Positions 8,821-17,481 of a DNA stretch of 64,000 nt are shown here, piece after piece (position 1 is the stretch's first letter; each line of letters starts with the position of its first letter). The notes beneath the pieces are model-generated. The model made no database searches and was not told the DNA's origin. It saw nothing but the letters and a program-made list of their open reading frames with translations. Both the position numbers and the translations under genes were made by a program. This DNA comes from VRUE01 sp035693025 (GTDB taxonomy: Bacteria > Actinomycetota > Thermoleophilia > Solirubrobacterales > 70-9). The stretch covers positions 1 through 64,000 of the forward strand of contig DASSHI010000025.1 in assembly GCA_035693025.1 (NCBI GenBank), given 5' to 3'.

Positions 8821-10335
8821 ATGGGCGCGGCGCCGCTCACGGTCGGCACCGCCGGCCACATCGACCATGGCAAGACCGCCCTCGTGCGCGCGCTCACCGG
8901 CCACGACACCGACCGGCTGGCGGAGGAGCGACGCCGCGGCATATCGATCGAGCTCGGCTTCGCGGCGCTCGACCTCGGCGACCGCCGGCTCAGCCTCGTC
9001 GACGTCCCCGGGCACGAGCGCCTGGTGCGCACGATGATCGCCGGAGCCAGCGGCATCGACCTCTTCCTGCTCGTCGTCGCCGCCGACGACGGCACGATGC
9101 CGCAGACGCACGAGCACCTCGCAGTGCTGCGGGCGCTGGGGGTCGAGGCGGGGGCGATCGCACTGAGCAAGGTCGACCTCGTCGACGCGGAGGCCCGGCT
9201 GCTCGCCGAAGCGGAGTGCGAGGAGCTCCTCCCGGGGGTCCCGCTCGTCGCGGTCAGCGCCCGCAGCGGCGAGGGCCTCGACGCCCTGCGCGCCGCCCTC
9301 GCCGGCGCAGCGGCGAGGGCCGAGCCCGAGCAGACCCTCTCCACCGCCGAGCCGGTGCTGCACGTCGACCGCCGCTTCACCGTCGCCGGCCGCGGCACCG
9401 TGGTCACCGGGACCCTCTGGTCGGGCACGCTCGCGCGCGGCCAGCGCGTCGTGCTGCTTCCCGGCGAGCGCGAGGCCCGGATCCGCTCGATCGAGGTGCA
9501 CGGCGGCGCCCGCGAGGCCGTCGGCCCACGCCAGCGGGTGGCGCTCAACCTCGCCGGACTACGGCGCGAGGAGGTCTTCCGCGGTGACGTCGTCACCGTC
9601 CCGGGCGCCGCCGTCGCCGCCACGTACCGGCTCGACGTCGAGCTGCTCGACGGGGCCGCCGAGATCGCCGGCGAGCGCCGCGTCCAGGTCCACCTCGGCG
9701 CCCGCGAGAGCCCCGCCCGGATCGTCGACCTCGGCGGCGGCTCTGTGCAGCTGCGACTCGAGCGTCCCCTGCTGGCGCGCCGCGGCGACCGCGTCGTGGT
9801 GCGGCGGATTGCGCCCCCCGACACGCTCGGCGGCGGCATCGTGCGCGATCCTGCGCCGGCGCGACACGGCCCCGATCGGCGCCGGGCGCCCCTCCGGAGC
9901 CACCCCACGGCCGCGGAGGGTGGCGACTTGTCCCCATCGAAGGGGGGAAAAGTCGACAATCCCGGCCCGCTCGCGCGGCAGGTACTCGCCGCGCTCGAAG
10001 CCGACGGGCCGCGCCCGCGGCCTGCCGGCCCGCTCGCGGAGGCGCTGGGCACGGAGAAACGCCAGGTCGAGGCGGCGTTGCGCGAGCTGGTTGCGGCAAG
10101 CGAGGTCGTGCGAGTCGCGCGCGACGTCGCCTACCCGGCACCGACCTACGCGCGGCTGCGCGAGGCGGTCGCCGAGCTCTCGCGGCGCGGCGGCTCGACC
10201 AGCATCGCCGAGGTGCGCGACGAGCTCGGCCTCAGCCGCAAGTACGCCCAGGCGCTGCTCGAGCGCCTTGACGCCGAGCGCGTGCTGCGCCGCGACGGCG
10301 ACCGGCACTATCCGCGGGAGTCGGCGCGCGCATGA
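8821..10335 (+). CDS. selB: selenocysteine-specific elongation factor
   Basis: SelB is the EF-Tu-like GTPase that delivers Sec-tRNA to UGA codons by binding the SECIS hairpin. The 504-residue protein has the G1 motif AGHIDHGKT, the G3 motif DVPGHE, SKVDL in the position of NKxD, beta-barrel domains, and winged-helix repeats at the C-terminus (about residues 385-500). It is shorter than the E. coli protein (about 614 residues), so the SECIS-binding part appears to carry fewer winged helices. A low-complexity linker around residues 345-380 includes an inverted repeat in the DNA. It starts immediately after selA and is followed 9 bp later by selC. Confidence 0.95.
   Translation: MGAAPLTVGTAGHIDHGKTALVRALTGHDTDRLAEERRRGISIELGFAALDLGDRRLSLVDVPGHERLVRTMIAGASGIDLFLLVVAADDGTMPQTHEHLAVLRALGVEAGAIALSKVDLVDAEARLLAEAECEELLPGVPLVAVSARSGEGLDALRAALAGAAARAEPEQTLSTAEPVLHVDRRFTVAGRGTVVTGTLWSGTLARGQRVVLLPGEREARIRSIEVHGGAREAVGPRQRVALNLAGLRREEVFRGDVVTVPGAAVAATYRLDVELLDGAAEIAGERRVQVHLGARESPARIVDLGGGSVQLRLERPLLARRGDRVVVRRIAPPDTLGGGIVRDPAPARHGPDRRRAPLRSHPTAAEGGDLSPSKGGKVDNPGPLARQVLAALEADGPRPRPAGPLAEALGTEKRQVEAALRELVAASEVVRVARDVAYPAPTYARLREAVAELSRRGGSTSIAEVRDELGLSRKYAQALLERLDAERVLRRDGDRHYPRESARA
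9924..9955 (+). repeat. imperfect inverted repeat inside the selB linker
   Basis: Arms CGACTTGTCCCC (9924-9935) and GGGGAAAAGTCG (9944-9955) pair at 11 of 12 positions around an 8-base loop. The repeat encodes part of a Pro/Gly/Arg-rich stretch that interrupts SelB between its barrel and winged-helix regions. It may be a small palindromic insertion tolerated in a linker, or an mRNA structure. No second copy was noticed in this window by eye. Confidence 0.5.
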
Positions 10336-10344
10336 GAGCTTCTT

Positions 10345-10440
10345 GGGGCGGCAGGGGTCTGGTGGCCCATCTGGCCTTCAAAGCCAGCAGGGCGGTGCAA
10401 CCCACCGCTTGGAAGGTTCGATTCCTTCGCCGCCTCGCCA
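10345..10440 (+). tRNA. selC: tRNA-Sec (anticodon TCA)
   Basis: A 96-nt tRNA with bacterial selenocysteine features. The acceptor stem has 8 bp (GGGGCGGC at 10345-10352 with GCCGCCTC at 10429-10436, one G-U pair), followed by discriminator G and an encoded CCA at 10438-10440. The anticodon arm is CTGGC-CTTCAAA-GCCAG with TCA at 10378-10380. A long variable arm folds as GCGGTG/CACCGC, and the T arm is GAAGG-TTCGATT-CCTTC. It lies 9 bp after selB, giving the order selA-selB-selC. Confidence 0.97.
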
Positions 10441-10455
10441 ACTTCATTTCCGGGA

Positions 10456-10499
10456 ATAGACGATTAAACGTTGAAACGACTAAACGTTTAATCGTCTAT
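10456..10499. terminator. AT-rich bidirectional terminator-like hairpin
   Basis: A perfect 17-bp inverted repeat (arms 10456-10472 and 10483-10499) around a 10-base loop. It is strikingly AT-rich for this genome. It sits between selC and the convergent nrfD gene, and the nrfD TAG (10496-10498) lies inside the right arm. Position and symmetry suggest a shared terminator for the two convergent units, or a 3' end processing signal for the tRNA. There is no long U-tract on either side. Confidence 0.65.
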
Positions 10500-11428
10500 C
10501 CGAGCCGGTCTCCGTCGATTCGCTCGCGCTGAGGACGCACGGTCTGCAGCGGGTCTTCCGCCGACTGGAAGCCGGCCTTGAAGACCGACCAGCGTTTGCA
10601 GACGGAGCCGGCGAGCAGCAGCGCTCCGCCAGCGGCGGTGAGGGCGCGGCCACGCGGCACGCCGCGACGGCCCCCGAGTGCGAGCAGGCCCGCGCCCGCC
10701 AGCGAGAGGGCGCTCGAGACCTTTCCGTAGCGGCCCGCCGCCCCCTCCTCGTAGGCCGAGGCGAGGTCGCCGAGGCGGCGGTGCATCAGCAGCGTCGCCG
10801 CCTCCTCGGCCAGCACGGCCGAGAGGCCGAGCGCCCGCGCCGGGGCCGCTTCCTGAGGCTCGACCGTCAGCAGGGCGGCGCCGGCGGCGCTGGCGCCCGC
10901 GCTCGCCGCGAAGACGAAGGGCAGCTGCCAGCGTGCCTCCGACCAGGCCGGGATTGCGCTGTTGGAGATGAGCACCGCGGTGTAGGTGGAGAGCGGCGCG
11001 CCGAGGGCCGCCGCCGCCAGCTCGGGAGCACCCCCCCGCCGCTCGTCATCGACCGCGTTGAGCAAAGCCGCGAGAGCGATCGCGCCGCCGCTCGCGGTCA
11101 GCAGCCAGGCGCCGAGGTTCATCGGCGAGGTGATCTTGAAGACGCGCAGCATGTTGAAGAAGCGCGCCGGTTTGCCGAGGTCCTTGACCAGGAGCGCCGG
11201 GCTCGCGGTGACGGCGACCAGCGCCCCCGCCCAGGCTCGGCGCGCCAACTGACGGCGGCCGGCAAAGGTCGCGGCGCCGGCGAGCATGGCGGAGGCGCCG
11301 GCAAGGCCGCCGCTGAAGAAGTAGAAGGGGATCTCCGGCTTCCAGACCGGCGGCTTGACGACGGGCCGGCCGTAGTAGGTGGCCGGCTGCTCGCGCGGGA
11401 CGAGGCTGACTTCGCCGCCGCGGCTCAC
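10496..11428 (-). CDS. nrfD: NrfD/PsrC-type membrane subunit of formate dehydrogenase
   Basis: A 310-residue polytopic membrane protein of the NrfD/PsrC (polysulfide reductase C-like) family, with about eight hydrophobic segments. Typical early signature residues are seen (PPVWKPEIPFYFFSGGLAG, then SPALLVKDLGKPARFFNMLR). In such complexes it anchors the Fe-S subunit and exchanges electrons with quinone. GTG 11428 overlaps the fdhB TGA (GTGA). It replaces the cytochrome b gamma subunit found in E. coli FDH-N. It is the last gene of the fdh operon and ends in the palindromic terminator. Confidence 0.85.
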   Translation of the reverse strand: MSRGGEVSLVPREQPATYYGRPVVKPPVWKPEIPFYFFSGGLAGASAMLAGAATFAGRRQLARRAWAGALVAVTASPALLVKDLGKPARFFNMLRVFKITSPMNLGAWLLTASGGAIALAALLNAVDDERRGGAPELAAAALGAPLSTYTAVLISNSAIPAWSEARWQLPFVFAASAGASAAGAALLTVEPQEAAPARALGLSAVLAEEAATLLMHRRLGDLASAYEEGAAGRYGKVSSALSLAGAGLLALGGRRGVPRGRALTAAGGALLLAGSVCKRWSVFKAGFQSAEDPLQTVRPQRERIDGDRLG

Positions 11429-12279
11429 GAACGCGCCCCCAGGAAGCTCGCCGCGACACCCGCCAGCAGCGCCGCCCCGGCTGCGCCGGCCGCGGCCCAG
11501 GCAGCGCCCGCCTGGCGGGTGGGCGCGACCGGGTCGGGCGGCAGCCGGTAGGTCTCGGGCTCGTCGAGCAGGAGGAAGAAGGCGCCGAAGCCCCCCACGC
11601 CGTCGTCCTCGGACTCGCCGTAGAGGCGCGCCTCGTCGTGCCCGCGGCGGTGCAGGACCTCGACCCGGTCCGCGGCGCGCTCGCGCAGCTCGTCCAGCTC
11701 GCCGAACTGGATCGAGTCGGTCGGACAGGCCTGCGCGCAGGCCGGTTCCATGTCGTCCTTGAGCCGGTCGTAGCAGAGCGTGCACTTCCAGACCCGGCCG
11801 TCTTCTTCGCGCTGGTCGAGCACGCCGAAGGGGCAGGCGATGACGCAGTAGCCGCAACCGTTGCAGATGTCCTCCTGGACGACGACGGTGTCGAACTCGG
11901 TGCGGAAGATCGAGCCGGTCGGACAGGCGTCGAGGCAGCCCGCCTCGGTGCAGTGCTTGCAGACATCGGAGCTCATCAGCCAGCGGAAGCCGTCCTCGTC
12001 GCTCTCCGCCTCGACCCCCTGCTCGACCAGGCTCTGCTTCGCCGCCTCGCGGACCCAGGAGTCGGGCGCGCCCCCCTCCACCCCGACCGGCAGCTTCTGC
12101 TCGATGAAGGCGACGTGGCGCCAGCGGTCGGCGCCGAGTTCGCCGCTGTTGTCGTAGGAGTCGCCGCTGAACCCCTGCGGGTCGGCGGGGACGTCGTTCC
12201 ACTCCTTGCAGGCGACCTCGCAGGCCTTGCAGCCGATGCAGACCGAGGTGTCGGTGAAGAAGCCGACGCGCTCGCTCAT
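11425..12279 (-). CDS. fdhB: formate dehydrogenase iron-sulfur (beta) subunit
   Basis: A 284-residue 4Fe-4S protein with four cysteine clusters: CIGCKACEVACKEW near residue 14, CKHCTEAGCLDACP, CNGCGYCVIACPFG and CTLCYDR..CAQACP. This matches the HycB/FdnH ferredoxin-like electron-transfer subunit. The C-terminus has one hydrophobic Ala/Gly-rich helix, consistent with a membrane anchor. ATG 12279 overlaps the fdnG TGA, and its own TGA overlaps the nrfD GTG, so the three subunits are translationally coupled. It carries electrons from the Mo/W subunit to the NrfD membrane subunit. Confidence 0.93.
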   Translation of the reverse strand: MSERVGFFTDTSVCIGCKACEVACKEWNDVPADPQGFSGDSYDNSGELGADRWRHVAFIEQKLPVGVEGGAPDSWVREAAKQSLVEQGVEAESDEDGFRWLMSSDVCKHCTEAGCLDACPTGSIFRTEFDTVVVQEDICNGCGYCVIACPFGVLDQREEDGRVWKCTLCYDRLKDDMEPACAQACPTDSIQFGELDELRERAADRVEVLHRRGHDEARLYGESEDDGVGGFGAFFLLLDEPETYRLPPDPVAPTRQAGAAWAAAGAAGAALLAGVAASFLGARS

Positions 12280-15200
12280 CGCGCCTCGCCTCCGACGGCC
12301 CGGTCGGGCCCCGCCCCCGCTCGCTCGCGATAGCGCTCGACGAGCTCGAGCCGCTCGGGCCCGCGGGGGCGACGCCCCGGCACGATGTCGCAGGTCGCCG
12401 CCTTGACCTCCTGGATGTGGACGTTGGGATCGAGCGCGAAGGGGAAGAGGTCGTTGGCCGAATCGCCCTTCGAGATGCCGCGGTCGCCCCAGTGGTAGGG
12501 CAGGCCGACCTGGTGAAGGGCGCGGCCGTCTACCTCCAGCGTCTTGATCCGCTCGGTCACCATCACCCGCGCCTCGATCGCGCTGCGCGAGCTGACGATC
12601 GTCGCCCACTCGCCGTGGCGCAGCCCGCGCTCGCGTGCCAGCGCCGGGCTCACCTCGCAGAACATCTCCGGCTGCAGCTCGGCCAGATAGGGCAGCGTGC
12701 GGGTCATCGCGCCCGCGGTGTGGTGCTCGGTCAGCCGGTAGGTCGTCATCACGAAGGGGAAGACGTCGGCCCCGGGCTCGCCGTCGGTCGGGTTGTAGGG
12801 GTTGTCGCGCCGCCGGTACTCCTCGCGCACCGGGTTCGCCTGCTGCTTGTAAAGCAGGTTCGAGAAGGGCGACTCGTGCGGCTCGTAATGGGTCGGGAAG
12901 GGCCCGTCGACGATCCCGTTGGGCGCGTAGAGCCAGGCCCGGCCGTCGCCCTGCATGATGAACGGCTCGTCGCCGCGCAGCGCCTCCTGCGCTTTCGCGT
13001 CATCGGGCGGGATGTAGTCGGGAGCTTTGTCGGGGGTGAAGTCGGGGACGTCCTCCCCGGTCCATTCTTCTTCTTCGGAGTCCCACCAGACGTAGCGCTT
13101 GCGCTCCGACCAGGGGGCGCCGTCGGGGTCGGCGGAGGCGCGGTTGTAGATGATGCGGCGGTTCATCGGCCAGGCCCAGGCCCATTCCGGCGCCACCCAG
13201 GACTGCTCGCTCCCAGGCTTGCGCCGCGCGGTCTGATTGACCCCGTCGGCGTAGCAGCCGGCGTAGATCCAGCAGCCGCAGGTGGTCGAGCCGTCGTCTT
13301 TCAGCGGCAGGTAGTCGGGCAGCAGCTCGCCGTCGGAGTCGAAGCCGTTGATCTCCTTCAGCACCGCCTCCGCCGAGGGCTCCTGGTCGGGGCCGACGGT
13401 CGGGTAGTCCCAGGTGAGGTCGAGGATCGGCCGGTCGCGCGGGTCTTCGGATTCGGCCAGCCGCTCCTTCACCCGGCGCCCCAGGTGGTACATGAACCAC
13501 AGCTCGGAGCGCTGGTCCTCCGTGGTCTCGACCGCCTTGTGGTGCCACTGCAGCAGCCGCTGCGTGTTGGTGAAGCTGCCGTCCTTCTCGGTGTGGGCCG
13601 CAGCCGGCATCAGGAAGACCTCGGTGCCGATCTCCTCGGTGCGCAGCTCTCCGCTCTCGATCTCCGGCGAGTCGTGCCAGAAGGCGGCGGTCTCGATCTC
13701 GCTGAAGTCGCGTACGACCAGCCACTTCAGCTTCGCCAGGGAGAGGCGCTGCAGCTTCGCGTTGGCCGAGCCGACTGCCGGATTCTCACCCATCACGAAA
13801 TACCCCTCGAGCTTGTTGTCGGCCATGTCGGCGACCGTGCGGTAGTGCGAGTGGTCCTTGTCGATGCGCGGCAGGTGGTCGAAGCAGAAATCGTTCTCGT
13901 AGGTCGCGGCGGGGCCCCACCAGGCCTTCAGCAGGCTGACCATGTAGGCGCGCGTGTTGCCCCAGAAGCCGGTCGGCGGGGCGTTGCGGTCGACGTAGAG
14001 GTCGAGGTCGGTGCGCTCGTGCGCGTGCGGCATCGGCAGGTAGCCGGGGAGGATGTTGAAGAGGGTCGGGATGTCGGTCGAGCCCTGGATCGAGGCGTGG
14101 CCCCGCAGCGCGAGGATGCCCCCGCCGGGCCGACCGATGTTGCCGAGCAGCAGCTGCACGATGGCGGCCGTACGGATGTACTGCACGCCGACCGAGTGCT
14201 GGGTCCAGCCGACCGCGTAGCAGAAGGCGCTGGTGCGATCGCGACCGGAGTTCTCGCAGAGAGCCTCGGCGACCTCGAGGAAGACCTCCCGGGGCACGCC
14301 GCAGATCCGCTCCACCATCTCCGGCGTATAGCGGCTGTAGTGGCGCTTGAGCAGCTGGAAGACGCAGCGCGGGTGCTCGAGCGTCTCGTCCTCCTCCGGC
14401 GGCTCGCCGTGGTGGAGTTCGCCGCCATGCGCGCCGTGCGCCTGCTCTCCTTCGGCCTCGCCGTACTCCCGTTCGCCGGCCGAGGCGCCGACCTCCATGC
14501 CCTTGTACTGCCACGAGTCGCGTTCGTACTTGGGGCCTTCGGGATCGAGGCCGGAGAAGATGCCGTCGAGGTCCTCGGTGTCGCGGAAGTCATCGCTGAC
14601 GATCGTGCGGGCGTTGGTGTAGGCCTGCACGTACTCGCGGAACTCCCGGCCGTTCTCGAGGATGTAGTTGACGACGCCGCCGAGGAAGGCGATGTCGCTG
14701 CCGGCGCGCAGCGGCACGTGCAGGTCGGCCATCGCGCTGGTGCGGGTGAAGCGTGGGTCGACGTGGATCACCTTGGCGCCCCGTTCGCGCGCCTCGATCA
14801 CCCACTGGAAGCCGACCGGGTGGCACTCCGCCATGTTCGACCCCATGATCACTATGCAGTCGGAGTTCTGCAGGTCCTGCTGGAAGGTGGTCGCGCCACC
14901 CCTCCCGAACGACGTCCCCAGACTGGGGACGGTGGAGGAGTGTCATATGCGCGCCTGGTTCTCGATCTGCACCGCGCCCATCGCGGTGAAGAGCTTCTTG
15001 ATCAGGTAGTTCTCCTCGTTGTCGAGCGTGGCGCCACCGAGGTGGGCGAAGCCGAGCGTGCGATTGAGCTTGGCGCCGTCGCGCTCGTCCTGCCAGCCCG
15101 CCTCGCGGGCGGCGAGCACACGGTCGGCGATCATGTCCATCGCCTGCTCGAGGTCGAGCTCCTCCCACTCGGTTCCGTGCGGGGGGCGGTATTTGACCTT

Positions 15201-15488
15201 CTGCAGCCGCGAAGGGTTGTTGACCAGCTGCTCGGAGGCGGCGCCCTTCGGGCAGAGGCGCCCCCGCGAGATCGGGCTGTCGGGATCGCCCTCGATCTGG
15301 GTGACTCGGTCGTCCTTGACCCAGACCCGCTGGCCGCAGCCGACGGCGCAGTAGGGGCAGATCGATTTGACCATCCGGTCGGCTTCGGCGGTGCGCGGCC
15401 GTAACTCCGCCGAGCGACGCGAGCGCGCCGCGGCCCCACGGCCGGTCGGGTCCTCGCGCAGCTGTCGCAGCAGGGGAGGAAGCTCCAT
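12276..15488 (-). CDS. fdnG: formate dehydrogenase catalytic subunit, selenocysteine-containing
   Basis: A 1070-residue molybdopterin (or tungstopterin) formate dehydrogenase with an in-frame TGA at 14943-14945 (minus strand) encoding Sec182. Upstream residues end in QIENQARI and the reading frame continues HSSTVPSLGTSFGRGGAT, exactly the context of Sec in FDH-N alpha subunits. The N-terminal 4Fe-4S site uses Cys44, Cys47, Cys51 and Cys79. Start ATG 15488 gives MELPPLLRQL, as in actinobacterial homologues; no twin-arginine signal is present, so the active site may face the cytoplasm. A naive gene caller would split it into two ORFs at the TGA. It is first in the fdnG-fdhB-nrfD operon. Confidence 0.95.
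14897..14945 (-). promoter_or_regulatory. Sec codon (TGA) and bacterial SECIS element in fdnG
   Basis: On the minus strand the TGA (14945-14943) is followed by an extended stem: CACTCCTCC (14942-14934) pairs with GGAGGGGTG (14905-14897). The apical hairpin is GTCCCC-AGTCT-GGGGAC (14930-14914). The small apical loop contains GU, as in E. coli fdhF/fdnG SECIS hairpins recognised by SelB. The hairpin begins 12 nt after the TGA, within the distance bacteria need. Confidence 0.9.
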
Positions 15489-15498
15489 CTCGAACCGC

Positions 15499-15524
15499 CT
15501 ACCCCGCGCAGGAAGCGGGGAAAC
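15499..15524 (-). promoter_or_regulatory. SigB/SigF-like promoter for the fdnG operon
   Basis: Minus-strand GTTT (15524-15521), 16-bp spacer, GGGTAG (15504-15499). The -10 ends 10 bp before the fdnG ATG, implying a very short or absent leader. It matches the GTTT-N15..17-GGGTA consensus of SigB/SigF-type sigma factors. The rest of the 15489-15667 gap shows no riboswitch motif that I recognise. Confidence 0.6.
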
Positions 15525-15667
15525 CGGGCGCGGCCGGCGAGGGCCTCGAGCTGATCGCCGGCGTAGCGTCGGCGCATCGGGGGTAGCTGACGACGATGAG
15601 CCTCGAAGACGCACACGGCCGGGCATGGACCGCGAGCAATGGGTCGCGGCATTCTGCTGCCGGCCGA

Positions 15668-16450
15668 TCAGGCGACCCGTCCGGAGTCGCTGTAGACGTT
15701 GACGTCGCCGCGCCGAGCGAAGCCGGCAAGGGTCATCTTGCGGTCGGCGGCGAGCTCGACGGCCAGCGAGCTGGGCGCGCCGACGCCGACTAGGATCGGG
15801 CAGCCGGCCACGGCGGCCTTCTGGACAAGCTCGAAGGAGAGGCGGCCACTGACGCAGAGCACGTTGTCGTGCAGCGGGACCAGGCCGTCGAGCAGCGCCC
15901 GGCCGATCGCCTTGTCCATCGCGTTGTGGCGACCGACGTCCTCGCGAACGTGGATCAGCCGCCCCTCGCGGTCGAAGAGCCCGGTGGCGTGGACCCCGCC
16001 GGTGCGCTCGAAGGCGGGTTGGGCCAGCCGCTCCGGGAGGTCGGCGAGCAGCGCCCTCGCCAGGCGCGGCCCCGCCGGCAGGGACGCGCTCGCGACCGCC
16101 ACCTCGGCGAGCGCGCCCTTGCCGCAGACGCCGCAGGAGGAGGTGGTGTAGAAGCGGCGGCGGCCGGGGTCGCGGGCGAGCGGCCCGGCGACGTCGACCA
16201 CGTTCGCGGCGAGATCCTCGCTGGGCCCCACCGCCCGTGCGCCCTCGACCAGCCCCTCGCCGAAGAGGAAGCCGAGCGCCAGCTCCTCGTCGTGCCCCGG
16301 GGTCCGCATCGTCACGCTGAGCGCCTCGCCGTCCACGCGGATCTCGAGCGGCTCCTCGACCGCCACCGAGTCGACCGTGCCCTCGCGTTCGATCTCCGCG
16401 TACAGGCGAGAAGCGGGCACAAAGGGCCGGCTTCGCGGCTCGGCTTCCAT
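15668..16450 (-). CDS. fdhD: formate dehydrogenase accessory sulfurtransferase FdhD
   Basis: FdhD transfers sulfur from IscS to the Mo/W-bis-pterin cofactor of formate dehydrogenase and is required for its activity. The 260-residue protein contains the catalytic Cys pair in TTSSCGVCGKG, plus the family motifs VHATGLFD, REDVGRHNAMDKAIG and SGRLSFELVQKA. ATG 16450 is chosen; a GTG 18 nt upstream is possible. It lies 179 bp upstream of fdnG on the same strand, with fdnG having its own promoter-like element between them. Confidence 0.95.
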   Translation of the reverse strand: MEAEPRSRPFVPASRLYAEIEREGTVDSVAVEEPLEIRVDGEALSVTMRTPGHDEELALGFLFGEGLVEGARAVGPSEDLAANVVDVAGPLARDPGRRRFYTTSSCGVCGKGALAEVAVASASLPAGPRLARALLADLPERLAQPAFERTGGVHATGLFDREGRLIHVREDVGRHNAMDKAIGRALLDGLVPLHDNVLCVSGRLSFELVQKAAVAGCPILVGVGAPSSLAVELAADRKMTLAGFARRGDVNVYSDSGRVA

Positions 16451-16479
16451 CCGTTGCTCTCGTGACACTCGAAGCTCGC

Positions 16480-16504
16480 CTACCCGCTCGAGCCGGCCTG
16501 CAAC
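16480..16504 (-). promoter_or_regulatory. possible SigB/SigF-like promoter for fdhD
   Basis: Minus-strand GTTG (16504-16501), 15-bp spacer, GGGTAG (16485-16480), about 30 bp before the fdhD ATG. It is a one-mismatch version of the element found upstream of fdnG and ctaC and overlaps the end of the TDT transporter gene. Confidence 0.35.
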
Positions 16505-17481
16505 CTGGACCGGATGCGACTGGCGCTGGCGTGAAACACCGCGATCGACCATGCGCCGAGCGCGACTGCGAAGCCCAGGTCCGCCCCGGCGCTCAGCAGC
16601 GGCCCATGCGCGGGAACGAAGGCCCGGGTCGAGGCGGAGAGCATTCCCAAGGGGAAGACGGTGGCCCAACGCGAGCCGCTGGGGCTGCGGGTGCCCGGGG
16701 GCGTCAGCGCATGGCGTGCCTCGCCCCAGGCGAGCAGCGGGACCAGCGCCCATGCACCCGCAAGCTGAGCATCCACCAGCAGCTCGACAGGGAGACGAAG
16801 CCCGCCGCTGGGGCCGAGCGCTTCGAGCGCCTCGCTGCCGGCCAACGCTGAGATCGCCAAGGCCCCCATCGCGATCCAGTCGTCGGCGCGAAGCCCCGCT
16901 GACAGCCGCCGTCCGGACCGCCGCAGCCGGCTCAGCCGCTCGAGCGCAATCGGCGGATACAGCGCGCTGCCCAGTATCCAGAGGACGATGGCGGCATCGC
17001 GGAGCGGGACACCGCCCGTCTCGCCGGCAAGCCCCAGACAGAGCAGCGCCAGCGCCTGTGGAGCCACCACCGCCAGCAGCCAGCCCCCCTGCGTCTCCGA
17101 GCGCGGATGCAGCGAGCGGATCAGGAGCAGCTCGAGGACGATGGCCGCGACCATCGCGAGCCAGGCAGAGCCGGCCAACGCGAGCAGTGCCCAGGCCGCC
17201 ACCCGATCGACGCCGACGAGCAGCAATGAGGAGCCGAGCAAGGCGCTGGCCGCGACGAAGGTGAGGTAGTCGAAGATCGCGCCGGTCCTCAGCTCTTCCA
17301 AGACAGCGCCGGGGCGTCGCGCGAAGCGGGTCGCATGGTAGGCGAGCAGCGCCGCGTAGAGAGCGACGGCGACCCAAAGCACCACTTCGGAGAGGGCGAT
17401 CGCCCCGGCTCCGCGTGCGGCCAGCGAGACGATCCCGGTCGCCATCGCGGGGCCGAAGAGCGGCACGGTGTCGCGCCTCAT
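16480..17481 (-). CDS. TDT family (tellurite resistance/C4-dicarboxylate) membrane transporter
   Basis: A 333-residue, highly hydrophobic protein with about ten membrane segments. The N-terminal FGPAMATGIVSLAA matches the opening motif of TehA/Mae1/SLAC1-type transporters. Family members move dicarboxylates, sulfite or anions such as chloride or nitrate. ATG 17481 overlaps the stop of the SCO-TlpA gene. Its position before fdhD hints at organic-acid or formate-related transport, but the substrate is not determined by sequence. Confidence 0.7.
   Translation of the reverse strand: MRRDTVPLFGPAMATGIVSLAARGAGAIALSEVVLWVAVALYAALLAYHATRFARRPGAVLEELRTGAIFDYLTFVAASALLGSSLLLVGVDRVAAWALLALAGSAWLAMVAAIVLELLLIRSLHPRSETQGGWLLAVVAPQALALLCLGLAGETGGVPLRDAAIVLWILGSALYPPIALERLSRLRRSGRRLSAGLRADDWIAMGALAISALAGSEALEALGPSGGLRLPVELLVDAQLAGAWALVPLLAWGEARHALTPPGTRSPSGSRWATVFPLGMLSASTRAFVPAHGPLLSAGADLGFAVALGAWSIAVFHASASRIRSRLQAGSSG

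Noticed and set aside
9924..9955. Second SECIS element in selB
   Set aside because: The hairpin is not preceded by an in-frame TGA and its loop lacks the GU pattern; selB is uninterrupted.
15489..15667. Molybdenum cofactor or other riboswitch upstream of fdnG
   Set aside because: No recognisable conserved core; the only clear signal is the promoter-like element.
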